DNA from: a bacterium
GTDB taxonomy: Bacteria > Campylobacterota > Campylobacteria > Campylobacterales > Arcobacteraceae
DNA: 64,000 nt
Direction: 5' to 3'
Assembly (NCBI GenBank): GCA_018816105.1
Contig: JAHIWE010000047.1
Span: 19,581 to 83,580, forward strand
Shown: one piece after another, positions 1 through 8,740 of the stretch
How the letters are laid out: each line of letters opens with the position of its first letter
How positions within the stretch are numbered: the stretch's first letter is position 1
Program-made: the position numbers and the translations under genes
Notes under the pieces: generated by a model
Told to the model about the DNA's origin: nothing
The model's database searches: none
What the model saw: the letters and a program-made list of their open reading frames with translations, nothing else

Positions 1-50
1 ATCATATCAAATTAGCAATATTTTCCAAGATATTTAAATCTTTATTTTAG

Positions 51-78
51 TATGATAAAGCATATATATTTAAAGGAG
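51..78 (+). promoter_or_regulatory. Likely -10 element and Shine-Dalgarno of the isochorismatase-like gene
   Basis: TATGAT at 51-56 is a plausible -10 hexamer. AAAGGAG at 72-78 is a strong ribosome binding site five bases before the ATG at 84, which fixes the start. No convincing -35 hexamer is visible, which is common in Campylobacterota. Bases 1-50 hold nothing else I can identify. Confidence 0.45.
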
Positions 79-83
79 TTTAG

Positions 84-626
84 ATGAGAATAAAAGCCCA
101 AGATGCACTATTTTGTTTAGTTGATGTGCAAGACAAATTATATCCACACGTAACAAATAAAGATGAAATTGAAAGAAACTTAATAACATTAGTAAAAGGT
201 TTAAAGGTTCTTAGTCTTCCTTTTATTGTAAATGAACAATATAAAAAAGGAATAGGTGAGACAATTCCATCTTTAAAAGAGTTAGTTCAAGAGTATCCAC
301 ATTTTGAAAAAACTACTTTTTCTTGTTGTCAAAATGAACCAACAATGGATGCTATTAAAGCAGCTGAAAAAAAAGTGGTAATAGTTGCAGGAATTGAAAC
401 TCATGTTTGTGTTTTACAAACTTGTATAGATTTACTAGAAGCTGGATTAGAGGTTGTATTAGTAACTGATTGTTGTACTTCAAGAAAACAAAATGATACA
501 GATATGGCAATTAAAAGATTAGTTCAAGCAGGTGTGATTCCTACAACTTATGAATCTTTACTTTTTGAATTAACATTAAATGCTAAAAATCCTTGTTTTA
601 AAGAGATTTCTTCTTTAGTAAAATAG
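84..626 (+). CDS. Isochorismatase-family (YcaC-like) cysteine hydrolase
   Basis: A 180-residue cytosolic protein spanning the whole isochorismatase-like fold. The expected catalytic triad is visible: Asp14 in CLVDVQD, Lys76 in HFEKTT and Cys109 in GIETHVCVLQT, the last with the usual strand-Cys-helix context. Family members hydrolyse amides or related C-N/C-O bonds; the substrate cannot be read from sequence. The YcaC-like subgroup is suggested by short length and motif layout. It is transcribed alone, with its own promoter, and faces the prp operon across a bidirectional terminator, so no functional link to propionate metabolism is implied. Confidence 0.85.
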   Translation: MRIKAQDALFCLVDVQDKLYPHVTNKDEIERNLITLVKGLKVLSLPFIVNEQYKKGIGETIPSLKELVQEYPHFEKTTFSCCQNEPTMDAIKAAEKKVVIVAGIETHVCVLQTCIDLLEAGLEVVLVTDCCTSRKQNDTDMAIKRLVQAGVIPTTYESLLFELTLNAKNPCFKEISSLVK

Positions 627-646
627 TTTAAAAAAATATTAGAAAT

Positions 647-682
647 AAAAAAGGGGATAGATATTAATCTATCCCCTTTTTT
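647..682. terminator. Bidirectional rho-independent terminator
   Basis: A perfect 16-bp inverted repeat (AAAAAAGGGGATAGAT / ATCTATCCCCTTTTTT) with a 4-base loop has an A-run on one side and a T-run on the other. It lies between the convergent isochorismatase-like gene and prpF and can end both transcripts. Confidence 0.9.
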
Positions 683-702
683 AATGAAAGAATTAAGAAT
701 AA

Positions 703-1878
703 TTATTCCATAGTTCCTTCAGGAACATGAACATAACCTTCCATGATAATTCTAGCACTTCTACTCATAGTTGCTTTATCAACTATAAATTTACCATCGT
801 TATTTTGAATAACAGCACCAACTTTTAAAGTTCCAGATGGATGTCCAAACTCAACAGCAGATTTTTGTCCACCACCAGCAGCTATATTTACTAAAGTTCC
901 TTCAATACAAGCAGCAACTCCAATAGCAACAGAAGCTGTTCCCATCATTGCATGGTGTAATTTTTGCATAGATAAAGCACGTACGTGTAAATCAATTTCA
1001 CTTGCTTTTACTTCTTTACCACTTGAAGTAGTAAAATCAGATGCAGGTGCAACAAATGCAATTTTAGGAGTATGTTGTCTTGTTTCTGCTTCTTTTAAAT
1101 CTGAAATTAATCCCATTTTTAATGCAGCATAAGATCTAATTGTTTCAAATCTTGCTAAGGCTTCAACGTCAGAGTTAATATCACCTTGAAGCTCAGTTCC
1201 TGTGTATCCAATATCGCTAGCATTAACAAAACAAGTTGGAATTCCAGCTGTTATCATAGTTGCTTTAAATGTACCAATTCCTGGAACTTCTAAATCATCA
1301 ACTAAGTTTCCAGTAGGGAATAATTCTTCACTTGGATCTACAGGCTCTGCAAATTCTAAAACAATCTCTTCAGCAGGAAATGCTACACCATCAATGTAGT
1401 AATCTCCCATTTCTTTAACCATTCCATTTTTCATTGTAACGTAACAAAGAATAGTTTTTTTGATATTTGCTTGCCAAATTCTTACACAACAAACACCATT
1501 AAGAGGCACATTATCAACTAAACCTTCTTTAATTGCAAATGGTCCAACTGCTGAGCTTAAGTTTCCACAGTTTCCACTCATATCTACAAAGTCTTTATCA
1601 ATTGCAACTTGACAGAAATAGTAATCTACATCATGACCAGGAACATCTGATTTTCCTACTAAAATAGCTTTAGAAGTAGAAGAAGTGGCCCCTCCCATAC
1701 CATCCATTTGTTGTTTATAAACATCAGGACTTCCTACGATTCTTTGAAGTAATTTATCTCTTTTTCTTGTATCTTCTTGTGCCTCTTTAGGTAAATCAGC
1801 AATATTAAAGAATGTTCCTTTAGAAGTTCCACCTCTCATATATGTTGCTTTAACTTTAAATTGTGGTTTATAAGCCAT
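703..1878 (-). CDS. prpF: PrpF, 2-methylaconitate cis-trans isomerase (AcnD-associated)
   Basis: A 391-residue protein of the PrpF family (diaminopimelate-epimerase-like fold). It isomerises the 2-methylaconitate made by AcnD so that the ordinary hydration step of the methylcitrate cycle can proceed. Visible family motifs are TYMRGGTSKGTFF (residues 12-24), GGATSSTSKAIL with Lys70 (about 62-73) and GNCGNLSSAVGPF with Cys104 (102-114); a lysine and a cysteine at such sites are the proposed acid/base residues in the family. It is the last gene of prpB-prpC-acnD-prpF, 104 bp after acnD. That gap contains two inverted repeats, so its expression may be uncoupled from acnD. Confidence 0.93.
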   Translation of the reverse strand: MAYKPQFKVKATYMRGGTSKGTFFNIADLPKEAQEDTRKRDKLLQRIVGSPDVYKQQMDGMGGATSSTSKAILVGKSDVPGHDVDYYFCQVAIDKDFVDMSGNCGNLSSAVGPFAIKEGLVDNVPLNGVCCVRIWQANIKKTILCYVTMKNGMVKEMGDYYIDGVAFPAEEIVLEFAEPVDPSEELFPTGNLVDDLEVPGIGTFKATMITAGIPTCFVNASDIGYTGTELQGDINSDVEALARFETIRSYAALKMGLISDLKEAETRQHTPKIAFVAPASDFTTSSGKEVKASEIDLHVRALSMQKLHHAMMGTASVAIGVAACIEGTLVNIAAGGGQKSAVEFGHPSGTLKVGAVIQNNDGKFIVDKATMSRSARIIMEGYVHVPEGTME

Positions 1879-1904
1879 TTGTTTATCCTTAATTTGATAT
1901 GTAG

Positions 1905-1952
1905 TATAAAACTTTTAAAAATTATCTATAGAATATTTTTAAAAGTTTTATA
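1905..1952. repeat. Perfect 18-bp inverted repeat between acnD and prpF
   Basis: TATAAAACTTTTAAAAAT (1905-1922) and its exact reverse complement (1935-1952) flank a 12-base AT-rich loop. Entirely A/T apart from one base pair, it sits directly after a second hairpin in the direction of transcription. It could be a processing or attenuation element or a protein-binding site; sequence alone does not decide. Confidence 0.6.
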
Positions 1953-1955
1953 AAT

Positions 1956-1979
1956 TCTAAAGAGCAAAAGCTCTTTAGA
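1956..1979 (-). terminator. Hairpin after acnD (possible attenuator or weak terminator)
   Basis: TCTAAAGAGC and GCTCTTTAGA form a perfect 10-bp stem with an AAAA loop (TTTT on the transcribed strand). It begins a few bases after the acnD stop. The transcript continues AATTTATAAAA rather than a long U-run, so strong termination is unlikely. It more plausibly tunes prpF level or protects the acnD 3' end. Confidence 0.5.
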
Positions 1980-1982
1980 TAT

Positions 1983-4580
1983 TTATTTTTTTGAAGATGC
2001 AATAACATCTTTAGCGAATTTTTGTAAAATACCACCATTTTTGTAAACATCAACTTCAGCAGAAGTATCTAATCTACAAGTAACAATGAATTCAACTTTT
2101 TCACCATTTGCTCTTGTCATTACAACAGTTAAATCAGTTCTTGGAGTAATATCACCAACGATATCAAAAGTTTCACTTCCATCAATAGCATAAGTATGTC
2201 TAGTTTCACCATCTTTGAATTGTAATGGTAAAACACCCATACCAACTAAGTTAGTTCTATGAATTCTTTCTATTGATTCAGCAATTAAAACTTCAACCCC
2301 TGCAAGTCTAACACCTTTTGCAGCCCAGTCTCTAGAAGACCCTTGACCATAGTTAGTACCAGCAATGATAATTAAAGGTTGTTTTCTAGTTGTGTAAGTT
2401 TCTATTGCTTCCCACATTCTAGATTCAACACCCTCTGGCATAATCATAGTTAAAGAACCTTGTTTAACGCTACCATCTGGTTTTCTAACCATTTCATTAA
2501 ACAGTTTTGGATTAGCTAATGTAGCTCTTGAAGCCGTATGATGATCCCCTCTATGTGTTGCATATGAGTTTAAATCTTCAACAGGTAATCCCATTTTTAA
2601 ACAATATTCCCCAGACGCTGACGTTGGTAAAATTGCATTTGATGGAGATAGGTGGTCTGTTGTAATATTATCAGGGAATACACCTAATGGTCTCATACCT
2701 TTAAGTTCTGGCATTTGCATATATTCATCTTCCCAATAAGGAGGTTTATTAATATATGTAGATTGAGTATTCCATTTATAAAATGGAGATATTTCAATAC
2801 CACTTAAAGCATTTTTTGCAAACATTGGATCATAAATTGCATCAAACATTTCAGGTCTAACTGAAGCTTTTACAACTGCATCAATCTCAGCATCTGTTGG
2901 CCATAAGTCTTTTAATGTAATTGGATTACCATTTTTATCAGTACCTAAAGAATCTTTTTCAATATCAAATCTAATAGTTCCAGCTAATGCATAAGCTACA
3001 ACTAATGGAGGTGAAGCTAAAAATGCTTCTTTTACGTATGGGTGAATTCTTCCATCAAAGTTTCTGTTTCCAGATAATACAGCAGTTGTATAAATATCAT
3101 TATCAACAGCTTCTTTTTGGATAACTGGATCAAGTGCACCTGACATACCATTACAAGTAGTACATGCGAATCCAACAATACCAAATCCTAATTTCTCAAG
3201 TTCTGGAAGAAGTTTTGCATCATTTAAATATGTTTCAACTACTTTTGAACCTGGTGCTAATGAAGATTTAACCCATGATTTTCTTTTTAATCCTAATTCA
3301 TTTGCTTTTTTAGCTAATAAACCAGCAGCAACAACGTTTCTTGGATTTGAAGTATTTGTACAAGATGTAATTGCAGCAATTAATACAGCACCATCTGGCA
3401 TTTTATCTCCATCAATTTTAAAGTCTTTAATAATACCTTCTGCTTTTAAAGTAGAAGTTGGTACTAATTTATGTGGTTGTGAAGGACCAGCTAAAGATCT
3501 TGTAACTGTTGTTAAATCAAATGTTAATTCTCTTTCATATGTAGCTTTTGTAAGAGAAGTTGCCCATAAACCATTAGCTTTAGCATAAGCTTCAACTAAT
3601 TTAACTTGTGAAGATTCTCTACCTGTTAATGTTAAGTAATCTAAAGTTTGATCATCAATACTAAACATAGCAGCACTTGCACCATATTCAGGAGTCATGT
3701 TTGAAATAGTTGCTCTATCTCCTAGTGTTAAATACTCTAAGCCTGAACCATAGAACTCTAAGTAAGAAGAAATAACTTTTTGCTCTCTTAAGAAACAAGT
3801 CATTGCTAGTGCAATATCAGTTGCAGTTATACCTTCAGCACGAACCCCAATAATATTTACTCCAATGATTTCAGGAACTCTCATAAATGAAGGGTTTCCA
3901 AGCATTACATTTTCAGCTTCTAATCCACCAACCCCAATTGCTAAAACACCTAGTGCATCAACGTGAGGAGTATGTGAATCTGTTCCTACTAATGTATCAG
4001 GAGAGGCAATACCATTGATATTGTGGATAACTGGAGACATTTTTTCTAAGTTGATTTGGTGCATAATACCATTCCCTGGAGGAATAACATCTACATTATC
4101 AAATGCTTCTTTAGTCCAATTAATAAAGTGGAATCTATCTGCATTTCTTCTATCTTCAATATCTCTATTTTTTTGGAAAGCATCTGGATCAAATCCACCA
4201 CACTCAACTGCTGATGAGTGGTCAACGATTAATTGAGTAGGAACAACTGGATTAACTTTTTTAGGATCTCCACCTTTTGCTGCAACTGCTTCTCTTAAAC
4301 CTGCTAAATCAACTAAAGCTGTAAGTCCAAGAATATCATGAGTAACAACTCTTGATGGATACCATGGGAAGTCTAAATCTGTTCTTTTTTCTATTAATTG
4401 AACTAATGAATCTTTTAAATCTTCACTAGGACATTTTCTAAGTAAATTTTCTGCTAATACTCTTGAAGTATAGTTAAGTTTCTCAAAAGAACCAGGAGTA
4501 ATATCTTCAACAGCTGCTTTTACATCATAAAAGCTTGTATCGAAACCTTCTAATTTTTTTAGATATTTATCATTTGTCAT
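1983..4580 (-). CDS. acnD: AcnD, Fe/S-dependent 2-methylcitrate dehydratase
   Basis: An 865-residue aconitase-superfamily enzyme with the usual order: catalytic domains with the [4Fe-4S] ligands Cys407 (ITSCTNTSNP), Cys473 and Cys476 (FACTTCNG), then the C-terminal swivel domain carrying the substrate-binding GTNYGQGSSRDWAAKG segment. It dehydrates 2-methylcitrate to 2-methylaconitate in the propionate-degrading methylcitrate cycle. Assignment to AcnD rather than AcnA rests on the operon: prpB and prpC upstream, prpF downstream. PrpF occurs only with this AcnD type, replacing the PrpD route. A terminator-like hairpin lies between prpC and this gene. Cytosolic and expected to be oxygen-sensitive through its cluster. 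Confidence 0.93.
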   Translation of the reverse strand: MTNDKYLKKLEGFDTSFYDVKAAVEDITPGSFEKLNYTSRVLAENLLRKCPSEDLKDSLVQLIEKRTDLDFPWYPSRVVTHDILGLTALVDLAGLREAVAAKGGDPKKVNPVVPTQLIVDHSSAVECGGFDPDAFQKNRDIEDRRNADRFHFINWTKEAFDNVDVIPPGNGIMHQINLEKMSPVIHNINGIASPDTLVGTDSHTPHVDALGVLAIGVGGLEAENVMLGNPSFMRVPEIIGVNIIGVRAEGITATDIALAMTCFLREQKVISSYLEFYGSGLEYLTLGDRATISNMTPEYGASAAMFSIDDQTLDYLTLTGRESSQVKLVEAYAKANGLWATSLTKATYERELTFDLTTVTRSLAGPSQPHKLVPTSTLKAEGIIKDFKIDGDKMPDGAVLIAAITSCTNTSNPRNVVAAGLLAKKANELGLKRKSWVKSSLAPGSKVVETYLNDAKLLPELEKLGFGIVGFACTTCNGMSGALDPVIQKEAVDNDIYTTAVLSGNRNFDGRIHPYVKEAFLASPPLVVAYALAGTIRFDIEKDSLGTDKNGNPITLKDLWPTDAEIDAVVKASVRPEMFDAIYDPMFAKNALSGIEISPFYKWNTQSTYINKPPYWEDEYMQMPELKGMRPLGVFPDNITTDHLSPSNAILPTSASGEYCLKMGLPVEDLNSYATHRGDHHTASRATLANPKLFNEMVRKPDGSVKQGSLTMIMPEGVESRMWEAIETYTTRKQPLIIIAGTNYGQGSSRDWAAKGVRLAGVEVLIAESIERIHRTNLVGMGVLPLQFKDGETRHTYAIDGSETFDIVGDITPRTDLTVVMTRANGEKVEFIVTCRLDTSAEVDVYKNGGILQKFAKDVIASSKK

Positions 4581-4607
4581 ATTTTATATCCATATATTTA
4601 ATTTTAA

Positions 4608-4635
4608 AAAAGGATGGAATTTCTCCCATCCTTTT
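4608..4635 (-). terminator. Terminator-like hairpin between prpC and acnD
   Basis: AAAAGGATGG (4608-4617) pairs with CCATCCTTTT (4626-4635) across an 8-base loop. Read on the minus strand it ends in a run of six T, so it looks like a real intrinsic terminator placed inside the prp operon. Partial read-through or a separate acnD promoter in the 120-bp gap would be needed for acnD expression. Confidence 0.6.
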
Positions 4636-4700
4636 ATTTTGCTAAGATTAGCACTGTATATTTTGTAAGTTCTTCCCTAGATTTTTGAGAGAAAAGATAA

Positions 4701-5855
4701 TTATTTTCTATCTTCTAATGGAATGAATTTTAAACCTTCAGGTCCTGTGTAAGTAGCTGATGGTCTAATGATTTTACCATCTTCTCTTTGCTCAATTACG
4801 TGTGCACCCCATCCAGTAACTCTTGAGATAATGAAAATTGGAGTAAACATATCTGTTGGAATTCCCATTTGGTTATAAGAAACTGCTGAGAACCAGTCAA
4901 GGTTAGGGAACATTTTCTTTTGTTCCCACATGATTGTTTCAATTCTTTCAGCAACGTCATACATTAACATGTCATTGTTTTCTTTTGATAAATCTTCAGC
5001 AACTTTTTTAATTACTACGTTTCTTGGGTCACAAATAGTATAAACTGGGTGTCCAAATCCGATAATAATCTCTTTTTTAGCCATTCTTTCTTTGATATCA
5101 GCTTCTGCTTCATCAGCTGAAGAATATCTTTCTTGAATTCTAAATGCAACTTCATTAGCTCCACCGTGTTTAGGACCTCTTAAAGCTCCAATTGAACCTG
5201 TAATACATGAGAACATATCTGAATTTGTACCAGCAATTACTCTTGAAGTAAATGTTGAAGCATTAAATTCATGCTCTGCGTAAAGAATTAAAGATACATG
5301 CATAGCTTTAACCCAAGATTCTCTTGGTTTTTCACCATGTAATAAATGTAAGAAATGTCCACCAACAGTATCATCATCAGTTACAACATCAATTCTTTTT
5401 CCATTGTATGCATAGTGGTACCAGTATAATAAAATTGAAGAGAATGATCCCATTAATCTGTCAATAATATCTTGAGCTTCATTTTTTGGATGCTCTTCTT
5501 TTTCTTGATTTAAAGCCCCAAGTACTGAACAACCAGTTCTCATAACATCCATTGGATGACAAGTTTTTGGTAATTGCTCAAGTGCTACTTTTACACCTTG
5601 TGGAATATCTCTGTAAGATTTAAGCTTTGCTTTATAAGCTGCTAATTCTGCTTTGTTTGGTAATTTTTCATGTACAATTAAATATGCAATTTCTTCAAAT
5701 TCTGCTTTATCAGCAAATTCTAAAATATCATATCCTCTATAATGTAAGTCATTTCCACTTTTCCCAACTGAACAAAGAGCTGTATTTCCAGCAGAAGTTC
5801 CAGAAAGTGCAACAGATTTTTTTGGTTTAAACGCTGTAGTTGTTTCAGTACTCAT
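4701..5855 (-). CDS. prpC: PrpC, 2-methylcitrate synthase
   Basis: A 384-residue citrate-synthase-superfamily protein of the short bacterial PrpC type. It condenses propionyl-CoA with oxaloacetate to give 2-methylcitrate. Citrate synthase landmarks are visible: HEFNAS (about 195), GPKHGGAN with His230, GFGHPVY with His269, and an Asp in [15 protein letters not shown] near residue 320. A separate, longer citrate synthase (gltA) is encoded in the nuo operon in this window, so the two roles are divided. The 49-bp gap to prpB suggests one transcript. A ribosome site (AAGGG) precedes the ATG. Confidence 0.93.
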   Translation of the reverse strand: MSTETTTAFKPKKSVALSGTSAGNTALCSVGKSGNDLHYRGYDILEFADKAEFEEIAYLIVHEKLPNKAELAAYKAKLKSYRDIPQGVKVALEQLPKTCHPMDVMRTGCSVLGALNQEKEEHPKNEAQDIIDRLMGSFSSILLYWYHYAYNGKRIDVVTDDDTVGGHFLHLLHGEKPRESWVKAMHVSLILYAEHEFNASTFTSRVIAGTNSDMFSCITGSIGALRGPKHGGANEVAFRIQERYSSADEAEADIKERMAKKEIIIGFGHPVYTICDPRNVVIKKVAEDLSKENNDMLMYDVAERIETIMWEQKKMFPNLDWFSAVSYNQMGIPTDMFTPIFIISRVTGWGAHVIEQREDGKIIRPSATYTGPEGLKFIPLEDRK

Positions 5856-5904
5856 ATTTTTCCCTTATGTTTAATTTTATTTTATATTGGTTTGATAAAG
5901 CTAA

Positions 5905-6789
5905 TTACTTAGCTTTACCTTTTGAAAATAATTCATCCATTTTTTGCTCATAAGCATGGTAATTTAACATATCGTATAATTCCATTCTTGTTTGCATTGT
6001 ATCAAGAACACCTTCTTGAGTACCTTTGTCTTTTAACTCTTGGTAAACTGCAAGTGCAGCTTTATTCATTGCTCTAAATGCTGATAATGGGTAAAGAACC
6101 ATATCAATTCCTACAGAAGCTAATTCTTCAGTAGTGAACATTGGAGTTGCTCCAAATTCAGTAATATTAGCAAGTACTGGAACAGACATTTGATCTGTAA
6201 ATTCTTTGTACTCTTTTAAAGTGTGAACAGCTTCTGCGAAAATTGCATCTGCTCCAGCTTCAACATAAGCTTTTGCTCTGTCAATTGCAGCTTGTTGACC
6301 CTCAGATGCATGTGCATCAGTTCTAGCAATAATGTAGAATTCTGGGTCTAATTGATTTTTAGCATCAACAGCAGCTCTAATTCTGTCACACATTTCTTCA
6401 GTAGATACTAATTCTTTATTTGGTCTGTGTCCACATCTTTTTGCAGCAACTTGATCTTCAATATGCATACCAGCAGCACCAGATCTGATAAATTCTTTAA
6501 CAGTTCTTGCAACATTAAATGCATGTCCCCAACCTGTATCAGCATCAACGATTAATGGAGTATCACAAATAGAAGTGATTCTTCTAACGTCAATACATAC
6601 GTCTTCGATCATTGTCATACCTAAGTCTGGTAAACCGTAAGAAGCATTTGCAATACCTCCACCTGATAGGTAAATTGCTTTATGTCCTACTTTTGTTGCT
6701 TGTAATGCTTGGTAAGCATTAATAGTTCCTACGATTTGTAAAGGAGACTCTTCTTTCAAGGCTTCTCTAAATTTTTTTCCTGCGCTCAT
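5905..6789 (-). CDS. prpB: PrpB, 2-methylisocitrate lyase
   Basis: A member of the isocitrate lyase/PEP mutase family that cleaves 2-methylisocitrate to pyruvate and succinate, the exit step of the methylcitrate cycle. The metal-binding VDADTGWG motif (about 81-88) and the catalytic loop KRCGH with Cys119 are present. The ORF track starts two codons earlier at 6795, but that ATG abuts AAAGGA. The second ATG (6789, MSAGKKF) has the correct 5-base spacing, giving 294 residues. It is the first gene of the prp operon and is divergent from the HTH gene at 6964. Confidence 0.94.
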   Translation of the reverse strand: MSAGKKFREALKEESPLQIVGTINAYQALQATKVGHKAIYLSGGGIANASYGLPDLGMTMIEDVCIDVRRITSICDTPLIVDADTGWGHAFNVARTVKEFIRSGAAGMHIEDQVAAKRCGHRPNKELVSTEEMCDRIRAAVDAKNQLDPEFYIIARTDAHASEGQQAAIDRAKAYVEAGADAIFAEAVHTLKEYKEFTDQMSVPVLANITEFGATPMFTTEELASVGIDMVLYPLSAFRAMNKAALAVYQELKDKGTQEGVLDTMQTRMELYDMLNYHAYEQKMDELFSKGKAK

Positions 6790-6818
6790 ACACATCCTTT
6801 AAATTTAAGTTGTAAATC

Positions 6819-6824
6819 ATTATA
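6819..6824 (-). promoter_or_regulatory. Candidate -10 of the prp operon
   Basis: On the minus strand the sequence TATGTATAATG contains a consensus TATAAT with an extended TG element, about 30 bases before the prpB start. No good -35 is visible upstream, which suggests help from an activator or the extended -10 alone. Confidence 0.5.
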
Positions 6825-6854
6825 CATAATTTTGACATAGTAGTAGTGTATGAT

Positions 6855-6935
6855 AATTGTAAGATAAATTACAATTTTTTTAATAAAACTAACAAATTGT
6901 ACAATATTTGATTTTTTTGTAAAAAATGGTACAAT
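6855..6935. promoter_or_regulatory. Cluster of three TTGTA...TACAA dyads in the prpB/HTH divergent promoter
   Basis: Three related dyads lie between prpB and the HTH gene. AATTGTAA-N6-TTACAATT (6855-6876) has perfect 8-bp arms; ATTGTACAAT (6896-6905) is a perfect palindrome; TTGTA-N8-TACAA (6917-6934) overlaps a TACAAT (6930-6935) that could be the -10 of the HTH gene. Repetition of one core with varied spacing in a divergent promoter is what an autoregulated local transcription factor would leave. Binding is inferred. Confidence 0.5.
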
Positions 6936-6963
6936 AAGAGAAATATTACTTTAAGGTGTAATT

Positions 6964-7944
6964 ATGAATTATAAAAATTCAATAGAAAAATTTATAGAGA
7001 TTTTTAAAAGATCAAATTTAAGTATATCAAAATTTGCTTCACTTATAAATAAGGATAGACGTACGGTTACATCGTGGATTGATAATATTACAGATATAGA
7101 ACCAAATAAAGATATAAAAGATAAAATTTGCCAAACTTTTAGATATCCTGATTATATTTGGGAGGAAGGTTGTAATGGAGAAGAGTTCTTAAAATCAATT
7201 ACACAAATACCCCAAAAAGAAGTAAGAATTATTGATGAAGACTATCATGGAAGATTAAGATACATAATGGAGCAAGAGCAAAATAGAAGATTTGTTATTC
7301 AAGCTCAATTCCCTGGACCCATGTATAGAGACTCTGCTGTACAAAAAGTGTACAAAACATCAACTAGTAATAATGATATAGAAGAGTTAAAACAAAGTAG
7401 AATTGATCAAATGCTAAGATATGATTATGATACAACGGAATGGTATTCAATAAAATCTGTACTATCTTTTTGTTTTGCAAGTATTGGAAACTTTTATACA
7501 AAAGAAGAAAAATTAAAAATTTTAGAATTAATATATGAACTTTTTAACAATAATTATAATAAAAAACTTTTTTTATTCGATTCTTTTTCAAGAAAAATAT
7601 ATGGAATGGAAACTACATATATTTCAATAAATGTGAAACAAAAAGTATTATTCTTTAAATCACCAATAGAATCTGTATTTATTGAAATAAGAAATAAATC
7701 ATTAGTTGAAAGAATGCATAAGTACTATTCTTCACCAATTGAAGCACCATCACATGTGAATTTTTTAGAATCTGTAAAAATCATTAAAATTTTACAAGAT
7801 GCATTAAAATATAACAATGATATAAAACAAGCATATGAAACAATAAATAGACAAACAAATTACGGTGAACTTTTTCACAATAATCTAAGTTATGATTTAC
7901 AAAAAGAAGTAAGTGCACCAAATCCAGGTCAAAGAAGAAATTAA
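6964..7944 (+). CDS. HTH protein, probable regulator of the prp operon
   Basis: A 326-residue protein with a helix-turn-helix-like segment near the N-terminus (about residues 17-45: LSISKFASLINKDRRTVTSW). The rest of the protein I do not recognise. It is not PrpR of the sigma-54 activator type, not a GntR-type PrpR, and not the ScfR/DUF2083 type. The middle and C-terminal part is lysine- and tyrosine-rich and may hold a ligand-sensing domain. It is divergent from prpB across 174 bp containing repeated dyads, which argues for local control of propionate genes. The ATG follows TAAGGTG. lysE begins one base after its stop, so the two may be co-transcribed. Confidence 0.6.
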   Translation: MNYKNSIEKFIEIFKRSNLSISKFASLINKDRRTVTSWIDNITDIEPNKDIKDKICQTFRYPDYIWEEGCNGEEFLKSITQIPQKEVRIIDEDYHGRLRYIMEQEQNRRFVIQAQFPGPMYRDSAVQKVYKTSTSNNDIEELKQSRIDQMLRYDYDTTEWYSIKSVLSFCFASIGNFYTKEEKLKILELIYELFNNNYNKKLFLFDSFSRKIYGMETTYISINVKQKVLFFKSPIESVFIEIRNKSLVERMHKYYSSPIEAPSHVNFLESVKIIKILQDALKYNNDIKQAYETINRQTNYGELFHNNLSYDLQKEVSAPNPGQRRN

Positions 7945-7945
7945 A

Positions 7946-8575
7946 ATGGATTATTCTTTATATATAAATGAGTTTTTAATTTTAGCAACAGCACTATTTT
8001 TAGCTTTATTATCTCCTGGGCCTGATTTTGCAATGATATTAAAACAAAGTATTAGTTCAGGTAAAAGAGCTTCAATTTTCTCAAGTATAGGTATTGGAAT
8101 TGGTTCTTCAATTCATGTTGTTTATACTGTTTTAGGAATAGGACTTATTATTTCTAAATCAATAATTTTATTTAATATAATAAAATACCTAGGAGCTGCA
8201 TACTTAATATATTTAGGATATAAAAGTTTAAAATCAAAGGGTACTAACTTAAATGTAAAGAATATAAAAATAGAAGAAATGAGCGATTTTAAAGCATTTA
8301 GTTTAGGGTTTTTATGTAATGCATTAAATCCTAAAGCAACTTTATTTTTTCTATCTATTTTTACAGTAGTAGTAAGCATAGATACTCCTATGCATGTTCA
8401 AGCTTTTTATGGTATTTTTTGTATTTTCACAGCTACTTTTTGGTTTGTTGGACTTTCCTTAATTTTAAGTCATAAAAAAGTAAAAGGTTTTTTTAATAAA
8501 TTTGGAATTTGGTTTGATAGATCAATTGGAACAGTTTTAATAGCTCTTGGAATAAAAGTAGCTTTAAGTAAATAA
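7946..8575 (+). CDS. LysE/RhtB-family amino acid exporter
   Basis: An inner-membrane protein of 209 residues with the LysE family pattern: an N-terminal segment ending LLSPGPDFAMILKQSIS (the family's characteristic SPGPD), then about five further hydrophobic segments. Family members export lysine, threonine, homoserine or related compounds; the substrate cannot be told. The ORF track begins at 7913 inside the upstream gene. The ATG at 7946, two bases after the HTH gene's stop codon, gives the normal family N-terminus. No clear terminator follows; the next 42 bp run to the end of the convergent stator-associated small ORF. Confidence 0.85.
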   Translation: MDYSLYINEFLILATALFLALLSPGPDFAMILKQSISSGKRASIFSSIGIGIGSSIHVVYTVLGIGLIISKSIILFNIIKYLGAAYLIYLGYKSLKSKGTNLNVKNIKIEEMSDFKAFSLGFLCNALNPKATLFFLSIFTVVVSIDTPMHVQAFYGIFCIFTATFWFVGLSLILSHKKVKGFFNKFGIWFDRSIGTVLIALGIKVALSK

Positions 8576-8617
8576 CTAAAATAAAAAAGAGAAATAAATA
8601 AAGCCTTAAATCTAAAA

Positions 8618-8740
8618 TTATTTCCCAAGAAAAAAGTTTATAAGTTTTCGAAAAAAAGAGAGTTTCTTTTTTTCGACTTTTGTTTTTATTTCATTACTTA
8701 ATGCTTCTAACTTTTTAGGCTCATAAAGTGATTTACTCAT
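8618..8740 (-). CDS. Small 40-residue basic protein, third gene of the stator-like operon
   Basis: This ORF is too short for the track. It reads MSKSLYEPKK... and ends ...FFRKLINFFLGK. Its ATG overlaps the last codons of the MotB-like gene (GATGAGTAA), and AGGTGGGAAAG upstream could serve as the ribosome site, implying translational coupling. The first half is charged and helix-prone; the C-terminal 15 residues (KLSFFRKLINFFLGK) would form a basic amphipathic helix suited to membrane contact. I know no homologue. Coupled position and sensible composition favour a real gene over chance. Confidence 0.5.
   Translation of the reverse strand: MSKSLYEPKKLEALSNEIKTKVEKKKLSFFRKLINFFLGK

Noticed and set aside
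1983-4580. Housekeeping aconitase AcnA
   Set aside because: Position between prpC and prpF, and the obligate AcnD-PrpF partnership, make AcnD the better call.
4701-5855. Ordinary citrate synthase
   Set aside because: The short length and prp context indicate 2-methylcitrate synthase; a full-length gltA is found in the nuo operon.
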